Positions 18,573-27,298 of a stretch of 64,000 nt of DNA are shown in pieces (position 1 is the stretch's first letter; each line of letters begins with the position of its first letter). The position numbers and the translations under genes are program-made. The stretch lies in assembly GCA_014237855.1 (NCBI GenBank), contig JABACD010000011.1, forward strand, positions 114,546 through 178,545. Reading direction: 5' to 3'. The stretch comes from Planctomycetota bacterium (GTDB taxonomy: Bacteria; Planctomycetota; UBA1135; GCA-002686595). The notes beneath the pieces are model-generated. The model saw nothing but the letters and a program-made list of their open reading frames with translations. It made no database searches and was not told where the DNA came from.

Positions 18573-19205
18573 CTAACTCGGCTGCTTGACCACTCTCAAG
18601 TAAGGCTTCTGCTCATCCCAGCCATCGGGAAACTGCTCCTTCGCGTCCTCGTTGCTCAGCATTGGAACGATGATGCAATCTTCACCGTCTGTCCAATTGG
18701 CCGGGGTAGCGACCTTGTACTTGTCGGTGAGTTGCAACGAGGTAAGCACACGCTCCAGCTCAGCGAAGTTACGCCCAGTACTGGCGGGGTAGGTCAGGAT
18801 CAGCCGTACTTTCTTGGCTGGATCGATCATGAACACGGAGCGCACGGTCAGCGTGTCATTGGCATTTGGATGAATCATGCCATAGAGGTCAGAGACCTTG
18901 CGATCTGCGTCGCCGAGGAGGGGAAAATTCAGGGCGACCCCCTGGGTTTCCTCAATGTCCCCTGACCATCTCTCGTGGTCTGCGACAGCATCCACGCTCA
19001 GGCCAATGATCTTGCAATGACGGGCCTCGAAGCTCGCCTTGCGCTTGCACGCCTCACCTAACTCTGTTGTACAAACTGGCGTGAAGTCCCTGGGATGCGA
19101 GAACAGGATGCACCAGTTGTCACCAATCCACTCGTGAAAGTTGATGGTGCCGGCCGTGGAATTCTGAGCGAAATCGGGAGCAGTGTCTCCGAGTCTGAGG
19201 GTCAT
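18573..19205 (-). CDS. 1-Cys peroxiredoxin (Prx6 type)
   Basis: The protein has 210 residues, the normal length for the Prx6 subfamily. The peroxidatic cysteine is Cys45 in P-V-C-T-T-E, preceded by F-S-H-P-R-D-F-T. The Prx6-type C-terminal extension carries the N-W-T-D-G-E-D-C-I-I-V-P segment typical of 1-Cys enzymes. It reduces hydrogen peroxide and organic hydroperoxides in the cytoplasm; the reductant is not evident here. It is the last gene of a minus-strand series that also holds a small membrane protein, a radical SAM protein and a multiheme cytochrome. Loss of motif residues is not seen, so it should be active. Confidence 0.95.
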   Translation of the reverse strand: MTLRLGDTAPDFAQNSTAGTINFHEWIGDNWCILFSHPRDFTPVCTTELGEACKRKASFEARHCKIIGLSVDAVADHERWSGDIEETQGVALNFPLLGDADRKVSDLYGMIHPNANDTLTVRSVFMIDPAKKVRLILTYPASTGRNFAELERVLTSLQLTDKYKVATPANWTDGEDCIIVPMLSNEDAKEQFPDGWDEQKPYLRVVKQPS

Positions 19206-19283
19206 GATTAGTCTCCCGGGGAGTGATGGTAATTGGTGCGGATGAAGGTCTGAAGAGGGCCGTTCACATGGCTCGCATCAGAG

Positions 19284-19433
19284 CTATCCCTCACCATGTT
19301 TGATCTTCTCCATGCGCTCAGTATGCGCATGGGTCATCGCGATGACAGACTTGATCATACTCAGAATCAGCGCGATGATGGCAACCCACGCGAACCAAGG
19401 CAGACTGGAAACGACCTCTTTCAATGTATCCAT
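19284..19433 (-). CDS. Small single-pass membrane protein (49 residues)
   Basis: The ATG at 19433-19431 starts a 49-residue frame ending in TAG at 19284-19286. A short N-terminal segment (M-D-T-L-K-E-V-V) is followed by one hydrophobic helix, P-W-F-A-W-V-A-I-I-A-L-I-L-S-M-I, then a His- and Lys-rich tail (T-H-A-H-T-E-R-M-E-K-I-K-H). The helix plus a basic E-R-M-x-x-I-K tail resembles many small inner-membrane proteins whose tail lies in the cytoplasm. The ribosome site is weak. It lies between the peroxiredoxin and PA0069-type genes on the same strand. Coding status rests on the membrane-helix pattern and fit in the gap. Confidence 0.6.
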   Translation of the reverse strand: MDTLKEVVSSLPWFAWVAIIALILSMIKSVIAMTHAHTERMEKIKHGEG

Positions 19434-19537
19434 GCGATCGGATTCGCCAATTGAAGTGGGTTATTCACGTCAGTCCTGGAGATCTGGAGTGTACATGGAG
19501 GACCGCTGCCACCTCTGCTCCAGAGTAGCCGGCTCAG

Positions 19538-20704
19538 TCAGGAGAACAGTTCATTCTGGTGCTCGCTGGGCAGCGGCGAGCGGGCCAGCACCTGGGAGTC
19601 TTCCAGACCTGACTCCCCATGAATCAACCCCAGTCGACGACAGGATCCTTCGAAGAGCTGCTCGACGAGCCGCCACCGCTCTCCTGAACCGCGCATGCGG
19701 GCGTGAAATCCCGAGCTGGATTCTTGCTGATCGGCACGGAGCTCCTCGAGCGCCTTGGCTACCCGACTGGCCCGCTCGGGCAGAGCCTCGGTCATACGCT
19801 GATGAAACACCGGTGCAACTCCGCGAGTCAGGCGTAGCAAGATCATGAAGGCCCGCCCAGCCCCTGCCTCGGCCGCCCGCTCCAGTATCTCCGGTATCGA
19901 GTGTTCATTCAGCCCTGGAATCACCGGCGCGATCGCCACCCCCACCGGCACCCCCGCATCTTGCAACACACGCATCGTCTCGAGGCGTGCTTCGGGTGCA
20001 GGCGCGAGGGGTTCGAGCGCCCGACAGTGACGTGCGTCCATCGTTGGCAGGCTGATGTAGACACTCACTCCTGCTCGTTGATGCAGCCGCGCAAGAAGCT
20101 CAGCATCCCGGCGCACAAGATTCCCTCGGGTGATGATCCCTACCGGTGTTCTGAACTCGAGACAGACCTCCAGGCATTGGCGTGTCAGCTCGTAGGATGC
20201 TTCGAGGGGCTGATAGCAATCTGTAGCACCCGAGAAGGCCAGCCCCTCACCCCTAAGACGCCTCCTGGACAGCTCCTGGCGTAACAGCTCAGGAGCATTG
20301 CGCTTGACCACGATTCGGGTCTCAAAGTCCGTGCCTGCCCCAAGGCCAAGGAATTCGTGGGTCGTACGTGCATAGCAGTAGGCGCAACCGTGCTGGCAGC
20401 CCCGATAGGGGTTCACGCCATGGTCGAAGGGCACATCCGGCGAGTCATTCTTCGTGATCAGGCTCTTGGCCTGCTCCTCGTACACCTCGAGGCGCGCGGC
20501 AGGCGGTTCACCTAGCCACTCGATGTGCTCGCTATCCCAGGGGTTGGGCGGATTGGAGATCGGTCGGGGCATGGCTGGATCCAAGGGGGGCCAATCCCGC
20601 GCGCGCTCTCCTGACCCCACGGGTCCGAGACCTGCGCGTGCAATTGGCGTGGTGCTGAGCTGCTCGTGGCCCGATTCGATCTCGTGGAAACCAATCCAGG
20701 GCAC
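19538..20704 (-). CDS. PA0069/Rv2578c-type radical SAM protein
   Basis: Up to 388 residues from the GTG at 20704, which begins ten bases after the previous gene's stop with GGAG upstream. An ATG at 20572 would remove 44 residues and is a credible alternative. The iron-sulfur motif is C103-x3-C107-x2-C110 (C-Q-H-G-C-A-Y-C-Y-A), preceded by N-P-Y-R-G. A downstream F-S-G-A-T-D-C-Y-Q-P-L-E segment is characteristic of this family, which is related to spore photoproduct lyase. The biochemical role of the family is unknown to me. In this series it follows a multiheme cytochrome gene. Confidence 0.9.
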   Translation of the reverse strand: MPWIGFHEIESGHEQLSTTPIARAGLGPVGSGERARDWPPLDPAMPRPISNPPNPWDSEHIEWLGEPPAARLEVYEEQAKSLITKNDSPDVPFDHGVNPYRGCQHGCAYCYARTTHEFLGLGAGTDFETRIVVKRNAPELLRQELSRRRLRGEGLAFSGATDCYQPLEASYELTRQCLEVCLEFRTPVGIITRGNLVRRDAELLARLHQRAGVSVYISLPTMDARHCRALEPLAPAPEARLETMRVLQDAGVPVGVAIAPVIPGLNEHSIPEILERAAEAGAGRAFMILLRLTRGVAPVFHQRMTEALPERASRVAKALEELRADQQESSSGFHARMRGSGERWRLVEQLFEGSCRRLGLIHGESGLEDSQVLARSPLPSEHQNELFS

Positions 20705-20713
20705 AGTACGAGA

Positions 20714-23305
20714 TCACTCCAATGCTTGGGACCATTCAAGAGCGGCCTTGCGACGATCTCCCACCTCGCCTTCGGGGTCGTAGTTCAGGTCGTAGCCAAA
20801 CTGGTTCCGTAGGGACTCGATCGCAGCCCGACGCGCAGACACATCCTCCGACAGCAGGTGCTTGACCAACCCCCTCAAGGCGGTCTCCTCCCCCAGACGG
20901 AAGCGCGCACGGGTGGTTTGGACCAAGGTCGCTGAAGGACTGCCAGCCTGCGCAGGGAAGGTCCCGGTTGCAATCAAGGTCAGCAAGCGGCTCTCGAAGC
21001 GTCGAACAGCGTCGAGCGCCTCACGATCACCGATTTGCTCGAGCGCCCAGGAGGCCCACGCTGCAACAGAGACCACTGGATCCCTCAGGGCACCGATCAA
21101 GGCCGGAACAGCATCCGTGCTCCCAATCAGGCCCAGCAGTTCACAAACCATGGCTCGCTTGTTCGCGAAGCCAGCCGGGTACTTGAGGGCCTTGACCAGC
21201 GACGGTACCGCGTCCTCACCTGCGTCCAGGATCTGCGCTCTTAGCTCCTCGTCGTTCTTGCCGTCTCCCAGATGCTTGAGCGCAGTCCATAGTGCAGCCT
21301 CGAGTCGTGCATCTACCTGAGAGGCGCTGCGCATCCGGTGGTCTGCACCCTCTGCCACCCAGTAAGCTTGCAATCGAGAAATCGCATCAAGTCGATCCTT
21401 TCTCGGAGCCAAAGGATCGTAGCCCAGGTGCAATCCCGTCACCTCGAAGAGTGCCTCGAAGTAGCGCTCCCTGATGAGGTCGTCATCGTAGTCCAGACCA
21501 GCCATCAACAGCGGGACCGACTCCCTCTCCCCGAGATAGGCGAGAGCTCTGGCAAGATCCAGGCGAGTCTCGGGGTACTGAAAGTGATCGTAGCACTCAC
21601 GAATCTTCGGTACTGCCTCTCCGCGCCCCATCCGCGCAAGCGCAAAAGCGGCCGACCGCACGACATCGGGATCCGATGAGTCGAGCTGCCTGGTCAGCCC
21701 TTCAACCCCCGAGGTGATCCCTAGCTGCCCCAGAGCTTCCGCCGCACTTATGCGGTCGAGAGCATTCGAAGACTTCAGGGCACCAACCAGCTTTTCTGCC
21801 AGTCCGGGGGTCTCACCAGCCTCAAGGCTGACCAGCAGTTCCCGCGAGTGAATACGAACGTAGAGTGAGTCGCTATCAAGCCCGGCGATCAGCGCAGGCA
21901 GTGCCGGCTCCCCGATCTGCGTGATCACCGTCATGGCCTGATTGTAGGTCTTGTTATCCCAGGAGCCGAGAGCTTCCATCAGCTGCGGAATGGCAGGCAG
22001 TCCGATCTCAGCGAGACGTGCGCGCGCAAGGCGATTCGCCTCCGGCACCGGGAACTGAAAGTACTCGACCAGCTGCTTGATATCCTCGGCGCTCTCACCC
22101 TCGGGCATCTTCACCTCGACCTCTCCGATTGGCGGACGAGCAAAGTCAACCAGATTGGCAGGGCTGGCTGCAGTGATTGCAATCGACTCCGGAGTGACCA
22201 CACGCACATCAGGTGCAGACTCCACCGGCAGATCCGAGGGCGTGATCCCATCGAATGGCAGCGTTCGTTCCTCCAGTCGCCGTGCAAGGTCCGGGTGGTG
22301 GTCCTCGATCGGATAGTAGAGCTTGAAGTGAAGCTCACACTCTGCACTGCCCCCCTCGATCTTGATCGGGACTCGATGCTGCACTGACTGTCCACTCGGT
22401 ATTTGAGTGTTTACAGGCAGATGCAATCCGTAGGGCCTCTTGTAGGGGTCTCGGAAGACCATACGAGAGCGAGAGACCTCCTGTCCCTCCGTGTCTCGAA
22501 CGACCACAAGGGACTCCAGAGAGCGCTGCTTCAGCTCGGTAGGAAAGTTGTGGCCAACTCCCTTGTTCTTGATGGTGATGACAATCTCGTTGCCCTCGAT
22601 CTCGGCCGTCCAGTCGTACGCCTGGCGAAGCTGGTCTTCCTCCCTACAGCCGGGGAATCCGTGCGAACTCACCCAGCGGGGCTCCTCTCCCACCGCCACC
22701 GGACGCTTGACGGCTGGCATGTGGCAGTCAATGCAGAGCTTTCCACGCTCCTTACCAAGCGGGCTCAGTTCCCATTGGTAGGGCGTGCCATGGTTCCGAT
22801 GGCAGGATGCACAGGCTTCCACATCGCCCACTCGGTCATCGAAAGCGGTCTTGCACTCCGCCCCTCCCAGGAAGCTCCCGTAGTCGATGCCCTGCTTCCA
22901 ATGGCAGGTCATACACGTATTGCCCCCCTCCAGATCAAAGTGGCGACGCCTCGGATTCATGCCGATTCCCGTCTCAAAGATCGGGCGAGGTGTATGGCAG
23001 ATGATGCAGTCACCGTGATCGAACCGGCCTGTGGCCAGGCGCACCTCATCGTCCGTGAATGCCCGACCGTGGGTGCTGCGCTCATGTTCCGCATAGATGG
23101 CGGGGTGACACTCTGCGCAGAACTTGCTCAGCATGACCTCCTGTTCATGGCCCACTTGCTCGAGATCCATGGCCTGGGCTGTCTGCTGAGCGACCCGCGA
23201 AGCACCTGTTGAGGCTGCTCCAGGCGCGAGGGCAGCGCTGAGGCCCGCGAGGCCCAGAACCATGACCAAGAGGTGAAAAAGGCTGATTTGACGGGGAACG
23301 GCCAT
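20714..23305 (-). CDS. Pentaheme cytochrome c fused to HEAT repeats
   Basis: The protein has 863 residues. The ATG at 23305 is chosen because it places a signal peptide (residues about 8-30, L-F-H-L-L-V-M-V-L-G-L-A-G-L) at the N-terminus; the frame is open 60 bases further up. Five CxxCH motifs follow at C63, C100, C131, C165 and C191, the last as C-I-D-C-H-M-P-A-V-K-R-P. A beta-rich module of about 130 residues contains G-V-G-H-N-F-P-T. From about residue 400 to the end are helical HEAT-like repeats with A-L-x-x-L-G and A-A-x-A-L-x-x-L/I-G patterns. It should act outside the cytoplasm in electron transfer, the HEAT part giving a protein-binding scaffold. The heme and beta-module order matches the cytochrome at 14487-15455. 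Confidence 0.9.
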   Translation of the reverse strand: MAVPRQISLFHLLVMVLGLAGLSAALAPGAASTGASRVAQQTAQAMDLEQVGHEQEVMLSKFCAECHPAIYAEHERSTHGRAFTDDEVRLATGRFDHGDCIICHTPRPIFETGIGMNPRRRHFDLEGGNTCMTCHWKQGIDYGSFLGGAECKTAFDDRVGDVEACASCHRNHGTPYQWELSPLGKERGKLCIDCHMPAVKRPVAVGEEPRWVSSHGFPGCREEDQLRQAYDWTAEIEGNEIVITIKNKGVGHNFPTELKQRSLESLVVVRDTEGQEVSRSRMVFRDPYKRPYGLHLPVNTQIPSGQSVQHRVPIKIEGGSAECELHFKLYYPIEDHHPDLARRLEERTLPFDGITPSDLPVESAPDVRVVTPESIAITAASPANLVDFARPPIGEVEVKMPEGESAEDIKQLVEYFQFPVPEANRLARARLAEIGLPAIPQLMEALGSWDNKTYNQAMTVITQIGEPALPALIAGLDSDSLYVRIHSRELLVSLEAGETPGLAEKLVGALKSSNALDRISAAEALGQLGITSGVEGLTRQLDSSDPDVVRSAAFALARMGRGEAVPKIRECYDHFQYPETRLDLARALAYLGERESVPLLMAGLDYDDDLIRERYFEALFEVTGLHLGYDPLAPRKDRLDAISRLQAYWVAEGADHRMRSASQVDARLEAALWTALKHLGDGKNDEELRAQILDAGEDAVPSLVKALKYPAGFANKRAMVCELLGLIGSTDAVPALIGALRDPVVSVAAWASWALEQIGDREALDAVRRFESRLLTLIATGTFPAQAGSPSATLVQTTRARFRLGEETALRGLVKHLLSEDVSARRAAIESLRNQFGYDLNYDPEGEVGDRRKAALEWSQALE

Positions 23306-23387
23306 GGATCGATTTCGGACAGCTAGGGCGGTTTTCTTTGGAGCGCAGGTCGCGCGCAGGGCCATATAGCCCCGAGAATGGGGGCTC

Positions 23388-23672
23388 CTACTGAGTTATC
23401 TCATGGTAGACGATATCAATCATCCGCTCGCTGCTGATATTTCCACCTGCATACTCGGCGTGCTCTTTCAGCAGGCCCAGCTCTTTGATTTCAGCTGAGG
23501 TCAGCCACTTCTCGTGAGCAACCCTTACCAGCTTGACAACCAAGTCCAGCACGGCGCGGAGCTGGCGCGGGCCTGCCCTGCTGGCCAGATGCCCATACCC
23601 CGGTAGGAACTGCGTATCCTCCCTCGTGATCTCGAGGATCACGTGAGCCTGACAGGGGAGCACGAGGCTCAT
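23388..23672 (-). CDS. Small protein of unknown function
   Basis: A 94-residue frame from the ATG at 23672; an ATG at 23723 would add 17 residues. It has a mixed N-terminal half (V-I-L-E-I-T-R-E-D) and a helical, charged C-terminal half (V-A-H-E-K-W-L-T-S-A-E-I-K-E-L). There is no signal peptide, membrane helix or recognised family. It lies 82 bases upstream of the cytochrome-HEAT gene on the same strand and fills an otherwise empty gap. The coding call is uncertain. Confidence 0.4.
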   Translation of the reverse strand: MSLVLPCQAHVILEITREDTQFLPGYGHLASRAGPRQLRAVLDLVVKLVRVAHEKWLTSAEIKELGLLKEHAEYAGGNISSERMIDIVYHEITQ

Positions 23673-23871
23673 CCGTCCATCCAGCCCCCTGATGACGGAT
23701 CGAAGAGGCGCCCCCCTAGGCATGACAGTCCGAAGTGGACGACCTCTCGAGCCCCGTGACCCCGAGGGGGAATTCCATCTTCAGTTCGAGAGAGGATATC
23801 CGACGGTCATCTGTCTGTTTAGCATGAGGCCAGCCGATCACTCCATTGAAGACCTGCCGACAACTTCTGCC

Positions 23872-24585
23872 ATGCTGCACTCATTACGCGCGCGATCCCT
23901 TGTCCTGCCCCTCCTCGTCCTCGCAGGAAGCTGCGCCTCCACCGAGGTCAAGAGTCAGACGGACGCTGACTCCCATGCCAAGCCGGAGACCCGAGAAGAG
24001 AGCGACCCCAAGAAAATTGACGACCTGAAGCATCAGCACGCTGTAGCGTCGGCGAAGCTGAAAATTGCCAACATGGAATTAGGCACCTTCGAGGAGCAAA
24101 GCGGAGCTGAACTGGATCACAACCGGGAAGAGCTGGAGATGACCAAGTCGACCCTCGACAACTTCGTCAAGGTTGAAATGCCAACTCGGCTCGCCGCAGC
24201 AGAGCTGTCCCTGCAGGCCGCAAAGGACTCCGCCGTCGAATCAGCCGAGGAGCTCGCACAGCTGGAGATCATGTACAAGGACCAGGACCTGCATGACATG
24301 ACCGCAGAGTTCGTCATCAGCCGCGGCGAGCGCAGAGCGGAACGCGCCGCCAAACGCATCCAGATCCAGGAGCAGGAGTTCAACGCATTGGTCCAGCACG
24401 AGCTACCAATGGAGTTACGTCGACACGAGATCGCGGTCGCCAGGTCGGAACAAGCCCTCGCGAAATCCAAGGCTGAGGCCGAGATCGCCAAACTTGGCAA
24501 GGAACTCAAGATTCTCGAGGCCACGCACGCCCGGGACAGGTCCGAGCAAGCCCTGGAAGAGGCCCACCGCGGAGAGGAGCATTGA
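23872..24585 (+). CDS. Coiled-coil lipoprotein
   Basis: The protein has 237 residues from the ATG at 23872, chosen because it starts a short lipoprotein signal (L-V-L-P-L-L-V-L-A-G-S-C) with Cys21 as the lipid site. The frame is open 180 bases further up but without signal-like content; an ATG at 23824 is also possible. After a Ser/Thr/Asp/Lys-rich linker, residues about 50-235 are almost entirely charged heptad-like helix rich in Glu, Lys, Ala and Leu, predicting a long periplasmic coiled coil. No family was recognised. Its stop overlaps the start of the next gene (TTGA), so the two proteins are probably made together. Confidence 0.78.
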   Translation: MLHSLRARSLVLPLLVLAGSCASTEVKSQTDADSHAKPETREESDPKKIDDLKHQHAVASAKLKIANMELGTFEEQSGAELDHNREELEMTKSTLDNFVKVEMPTRLAAAELSLQAAKDSAVESAEELAQLEIMYKDQDLHDMTAEFVISRGERRAERAAKRIQIQEQEFNALVQHELPMELRRHEIAVARSEQALAKSKAEAEIAKLGKELKILEATHARDRSEQALEEAHRGEEH

Positions 24586-25724
24586 GACACCCCGCCCATC
24601 TCCTGCTCCTCGTCGCCCTTCTGGCCAGTGTCTTGCAGACTCCGGGTGCAGCCCAGGAGGAGTTCAAGAAAGAAGATGTCAGCCTCGCCGTCACTGACGG
24701 GATCGCCTACCTGCTGGACGAACAGAATGAGGACGGCTCCTGGGGAGGCCCGGTCAACCAGACCTTCACCAGTGGGTTTGCCAACCCCGCCACCTACCGT
24801 ATGTGGCAAATCGGCACAACGGGCCTCTCTGCACGGACGCTACTCGAGCGTGGCTCGACCGAAGAGCACGAGGTGGCGGCCGACAGGGCTCTCGACTACC
24901 TGATCCTCCACGCGAAGGCCGTGCGTCCAGCCGGATGGGACGTCGACAACAACTGGGCACTGGTCTATGGACTGGATGCTATTGCTCGCGCCCTGCAGCA
25001 CCCGCGCTATGCGGACCATGAGAAGACCCCTGCCCTGCGCGAAGCCGGACAGACGATGCTCGATGGCCTCAAGAAGTATCAGTCCCCCCGTGGTGGCTGG
25101 GGCTACTACTCCAGCCCTGAAGCCAACTGGAGACCGGAGTGGTGCACCTCGTTCATGACCGCCGTAGGCGTCATCTCACTGGTGGAAGCCAAGGCCGCAG
25201 GCCTTGAGGTGGACGAGAAGATGTTCACTGCATCCGTGAAGGCTCTCGAACGATCCCGCCTTCCCAGTGGAGCCTTTGAGTACAGCGTCAACGTGCTTCC
25301 CAATCACCTGCGCCTGGAATCGATCAATCAGATCCAGGGCTCTCTAGGTCGAATACAGATCGGTCACGTCGCTCTACGCCGTGCTGGTGAGAACATCACG
25401 GACGAGGAAATCGAGTGGGGCCTCGAGCAGTTCGTCAAGCATCACAAGTTCCTCGCAACCGTGCGTAACAAGCCCATTCCTCACGAGGGCTACTATGCCA
25501 ACGCCGCCTACTTCTACCTCTTCGCTCATTACTACGCCTCGCAGGCGCTGCAGCTCCTTCCGGTGGAGAAACGCGCCAGGTTCGCCACTTTCATTCAGGG
25601 CGGGATACTCGAAGCAAGGCAACAGGACGGAGCCATGTGGGACTTCTGGATCGCCGAGAACACGAAGCCCTACGGCACCTCTTTCGGAGTGATGGGGCTC
25701 GAGAATACGCTCGATTCGGAGTAG
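24582..25724 (+). CDS. Secreted prenyltransferase/squalene-cyclase-like alpha-toroid protein
   Basis: The protein has 380 residues. The TTG at 24582 overlaps the preceding stop and gives a clean signal peptide (L-L-L-L-V-A-L-L-A-S-V-L) ending near A-A-Q. Repeats typical of the alpha/alpha toroid fold are visible: Q-N-E-D-G-S-W-G-G near residue 50, S-P-R-G-G-W-G-Y-Y near 170 and Q-Q-D-G-A-M-W-D near 350. These QW-like motifs relate it to squalene cyclases and protein prenyltransferases. No D-x-D-D acid motif of the cyclases was seen, so it is probably a non-catalytic or differently catalytic exported protein. It is coupled to the coiled-coil lipoprotein upstream. Confidence 0.85.
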   Translation: MRHPAHLLLLVALLASVLQTPGAAQEEFKKEDVSLAVTDGIAYLLDEQNEDGSWGGPVNQTFTSGFANPATYRMWQIGTTGLSARTLLERGSTEEHEVAADRALDYLILHAKAVRPAGWDVDNNWALVYGLDAIARALQHPRYADHEKTPALREAGQTMLDGLKKYQSPRGGWGYYSSPEANWRPEWCTSFMTAVGVISLVEAKAAGLEVDEKMFTASVKALERSRLPSGAFEYSVNVLPNHLRLESINQIQGSLGRIQIGHVALRRAGENITDEEIEWGLEQFVKHHKFLATVRNKPIPHEGYYANAAYFYLFAHYYASQALQLLPVEKRARFATFIQGGILEARQQDGAMWDFWIAENTKPYGTSFGVMGLENTLDSE

Positions 25725-25772
25725 CTGCCTTCGACAGCGACTCCCGGTCACGAGGGCCGTGACAGCACAGTG

Positions 25773-27239
25773 TCAGCCTCGCAGCCGCGAACCAGCCAGC
25801 GCAGCTCGGCCAAATTGAGCGATGTGACGCATGGTCTCTCCCGGATGCCGCCGGAAACGATGAATGAACTTGCGGGCGCGATGCTTGAAGACTTCCAGGC
25901 TGGGTCGGGTGAAGAGGAAATTGACCTCGGTCTCCTTGCGTAGTTCGAGTAGCCGCTCCAGGGGCACATGGGGTGTGTACCAGCGCGGCGTCTCCCCGTT
26001 TCCGTAGCGCTTCTCCGGATCTTGCCAGCCCTCGGCGAATGAGTAGTCCTCGGAGAGCACGCCCGCCTCGATGGCCATGGGGTACAGAGGTGTCCCCGGA
26101 TAGACCGACAGGCCGACATTCGCCTTGAGCTTGCTCACTCGTAGCTCCCGGGCGAGCTTGATCGAGTTCATCAGGTCCTCTTCAGTCTCGTCGCCAATCC
26201 CCATGAGATAGGAACATCGAATGGTCAGCCCCACCTCGTTGCCCCAATCCACGGCGCGACGCACTTGCTCGACCGTGAACCCCTTCGCCAGCCACTTGAG
26301 CGTGGCAGGGTTCATCGACTCCGCACCAAATGTCACCACTCGACAGCCGGCTGCCTTCATGGCTCTCATCAGCTCCAGGTTGAGGCAATCGACCCTGGTG
26401 GTTGCAAGCCACTCGAACTTCATCCCGCGCGCCTGAATCAGATCGCAAAGTGCGAAGATGCGCTTCTTGTTCAAGGTGAAGGTGTCGTCCTGGAAGATGA
26501 AGCTCCGAATTCCCCAGCGATCGATGATCTCCTGGATTTCATCGAGGATGTACTCGGGTGAGTGCATGCGAGTCTCGCGTGAGAACCAGTCCCGCGTGCA
26601 AAAAGTACAGCGCGCCGGACATCCACGAGAGGTCAGCAGGGTCGTGCATTGACGCATGGTCGACGGCATTCGCGTCCCATAGCGATTCATTGGCAGTAGC
26701 TCACGAGCCGGTCGTGGAAGCTCGTCTAGCTCCTTGATGTTGCCCCGAGGTGGCCCACTGACGACCTGACCATCCTCACGGGAGAACAGTCCTGGAATAT
26801 CCCCCGGCCGGCCGCCGGACTCCAGGCACTGCAGGAGCTCCAGCAGGGTGTATTCACCCTCTCCACTGACCACGTAGTCAACGGCAGGCACGTGGTTCAA
26901 GGTATCTTCAGCGGCCACGGAAACATGGGGTCCGCCAGTCACGATCGGCACATCGGGCCCCAGTGTCTCACGCACCAGCTGTGCGGTTCGAAAGGCCTCA
27001 TAGCGCGTTGGAGAGTAGACGCTGATACCCACGACGTTTGGCCTGGACTTCAGCAGCAACTTGCGCAGCTTGCTATCACGCGTGCCCAGCACGAGTCCGT
27101 CATGAATCTCCACCTCATACCCACCCTGCTGCAAGACAGCAGCACTGTAGGCAAGCCCGAGAGGTGGCCTGAAGTTCTCCGCGTAAGAGAGCTCCAGGTG
27201 CATTTTCTCGACAAACGGATTGATCAGTAGGACCTTCAT
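25773..27239 (-). CDS. B12-binding radical SAM protein
   Basis: The protein has 488 residues. The N-terminal cobalamin-binding domain (about 1-140) shows L-L-I-N-P-F, R-P-P-L-G-L-A-Y, V-G-I-S-V-Y-S, V-T-G-G-P-H-V-S and V-V-S-G-E-G-E. The radical SAM site is C207-x3-C211-x2-C214 in S-R-G-C-P-A-R-C-T-F-C, then the SAM-binding core with F-Q-D-D-T-F and F-G-A-E-S. The basic C-terminal 60 residues (F-K-H-R-A-R-K-F-I-H-R-F-R-R-H) may contact membrane or nucleic acid. The layout is like BchE/HpnJ-class enzymes. Unlike the pair at 9849-14042 it has no PqqD-like end. It follows the acyl-CoA dehydrogenase gene by 59 bases on the same strand. Confidence 0.92.
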   Translation of the reverse strand: MKVLLINPFVEKMHLELSYAENFRPPLGLAYSAAVLQQGGYEVEIHDGLVLGTRDSKLRKLLLKSRPNVVGISVYSPTRYEAFRTAQLVRETLGPDVPIVTGGPHVSVAAEDTLNHVPAVDYVVSGEGEYTLLELLQCLESGGRPGDIPGLFSREDGQVVSGPPRGNIKELDELPRPARELLPMNRYGTRMPSTMRQCTTLLTSRGCPARCTFCTRDWFSRETRMHSPEYILDEIQEIIDRWGIRSFIFQDDTFTLNKKRIFALCDLIQARGMKFEWLATTRVDCLNLELMRAMKAAGCRVVTFGAESMNPATLKWLAKGFTVEQVRRAVDWGNEVGLTIRCSYLMGIGDETEEDLMNSIKLARELRVSKLKANVGLSVYPGTPLYPMAIEAGVLSEDYSFAEGWQDPEKRYGNGETPRWYTPHVPLERLLELRKETEVNFLFTRPSLEVFKHRARKFIHRFRRHPGETMRHIAQFGRAALAGSRLRG

Positions 27240-27298
27240 TCTCGTCGAGGGCTGTAGCTATGAACTCACTCCAAACTACGCCTGGAATAGATTCTTGG

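Noticed and set aside
25747..25775. Overlapping inverted repeats GTCACG/CGTGAC and TGACA/TGTCA between convergent genes
   Set aside because: The stems are short and no T-tract follows, so a terminator was not called, although some role in ending both transcripts is possible.
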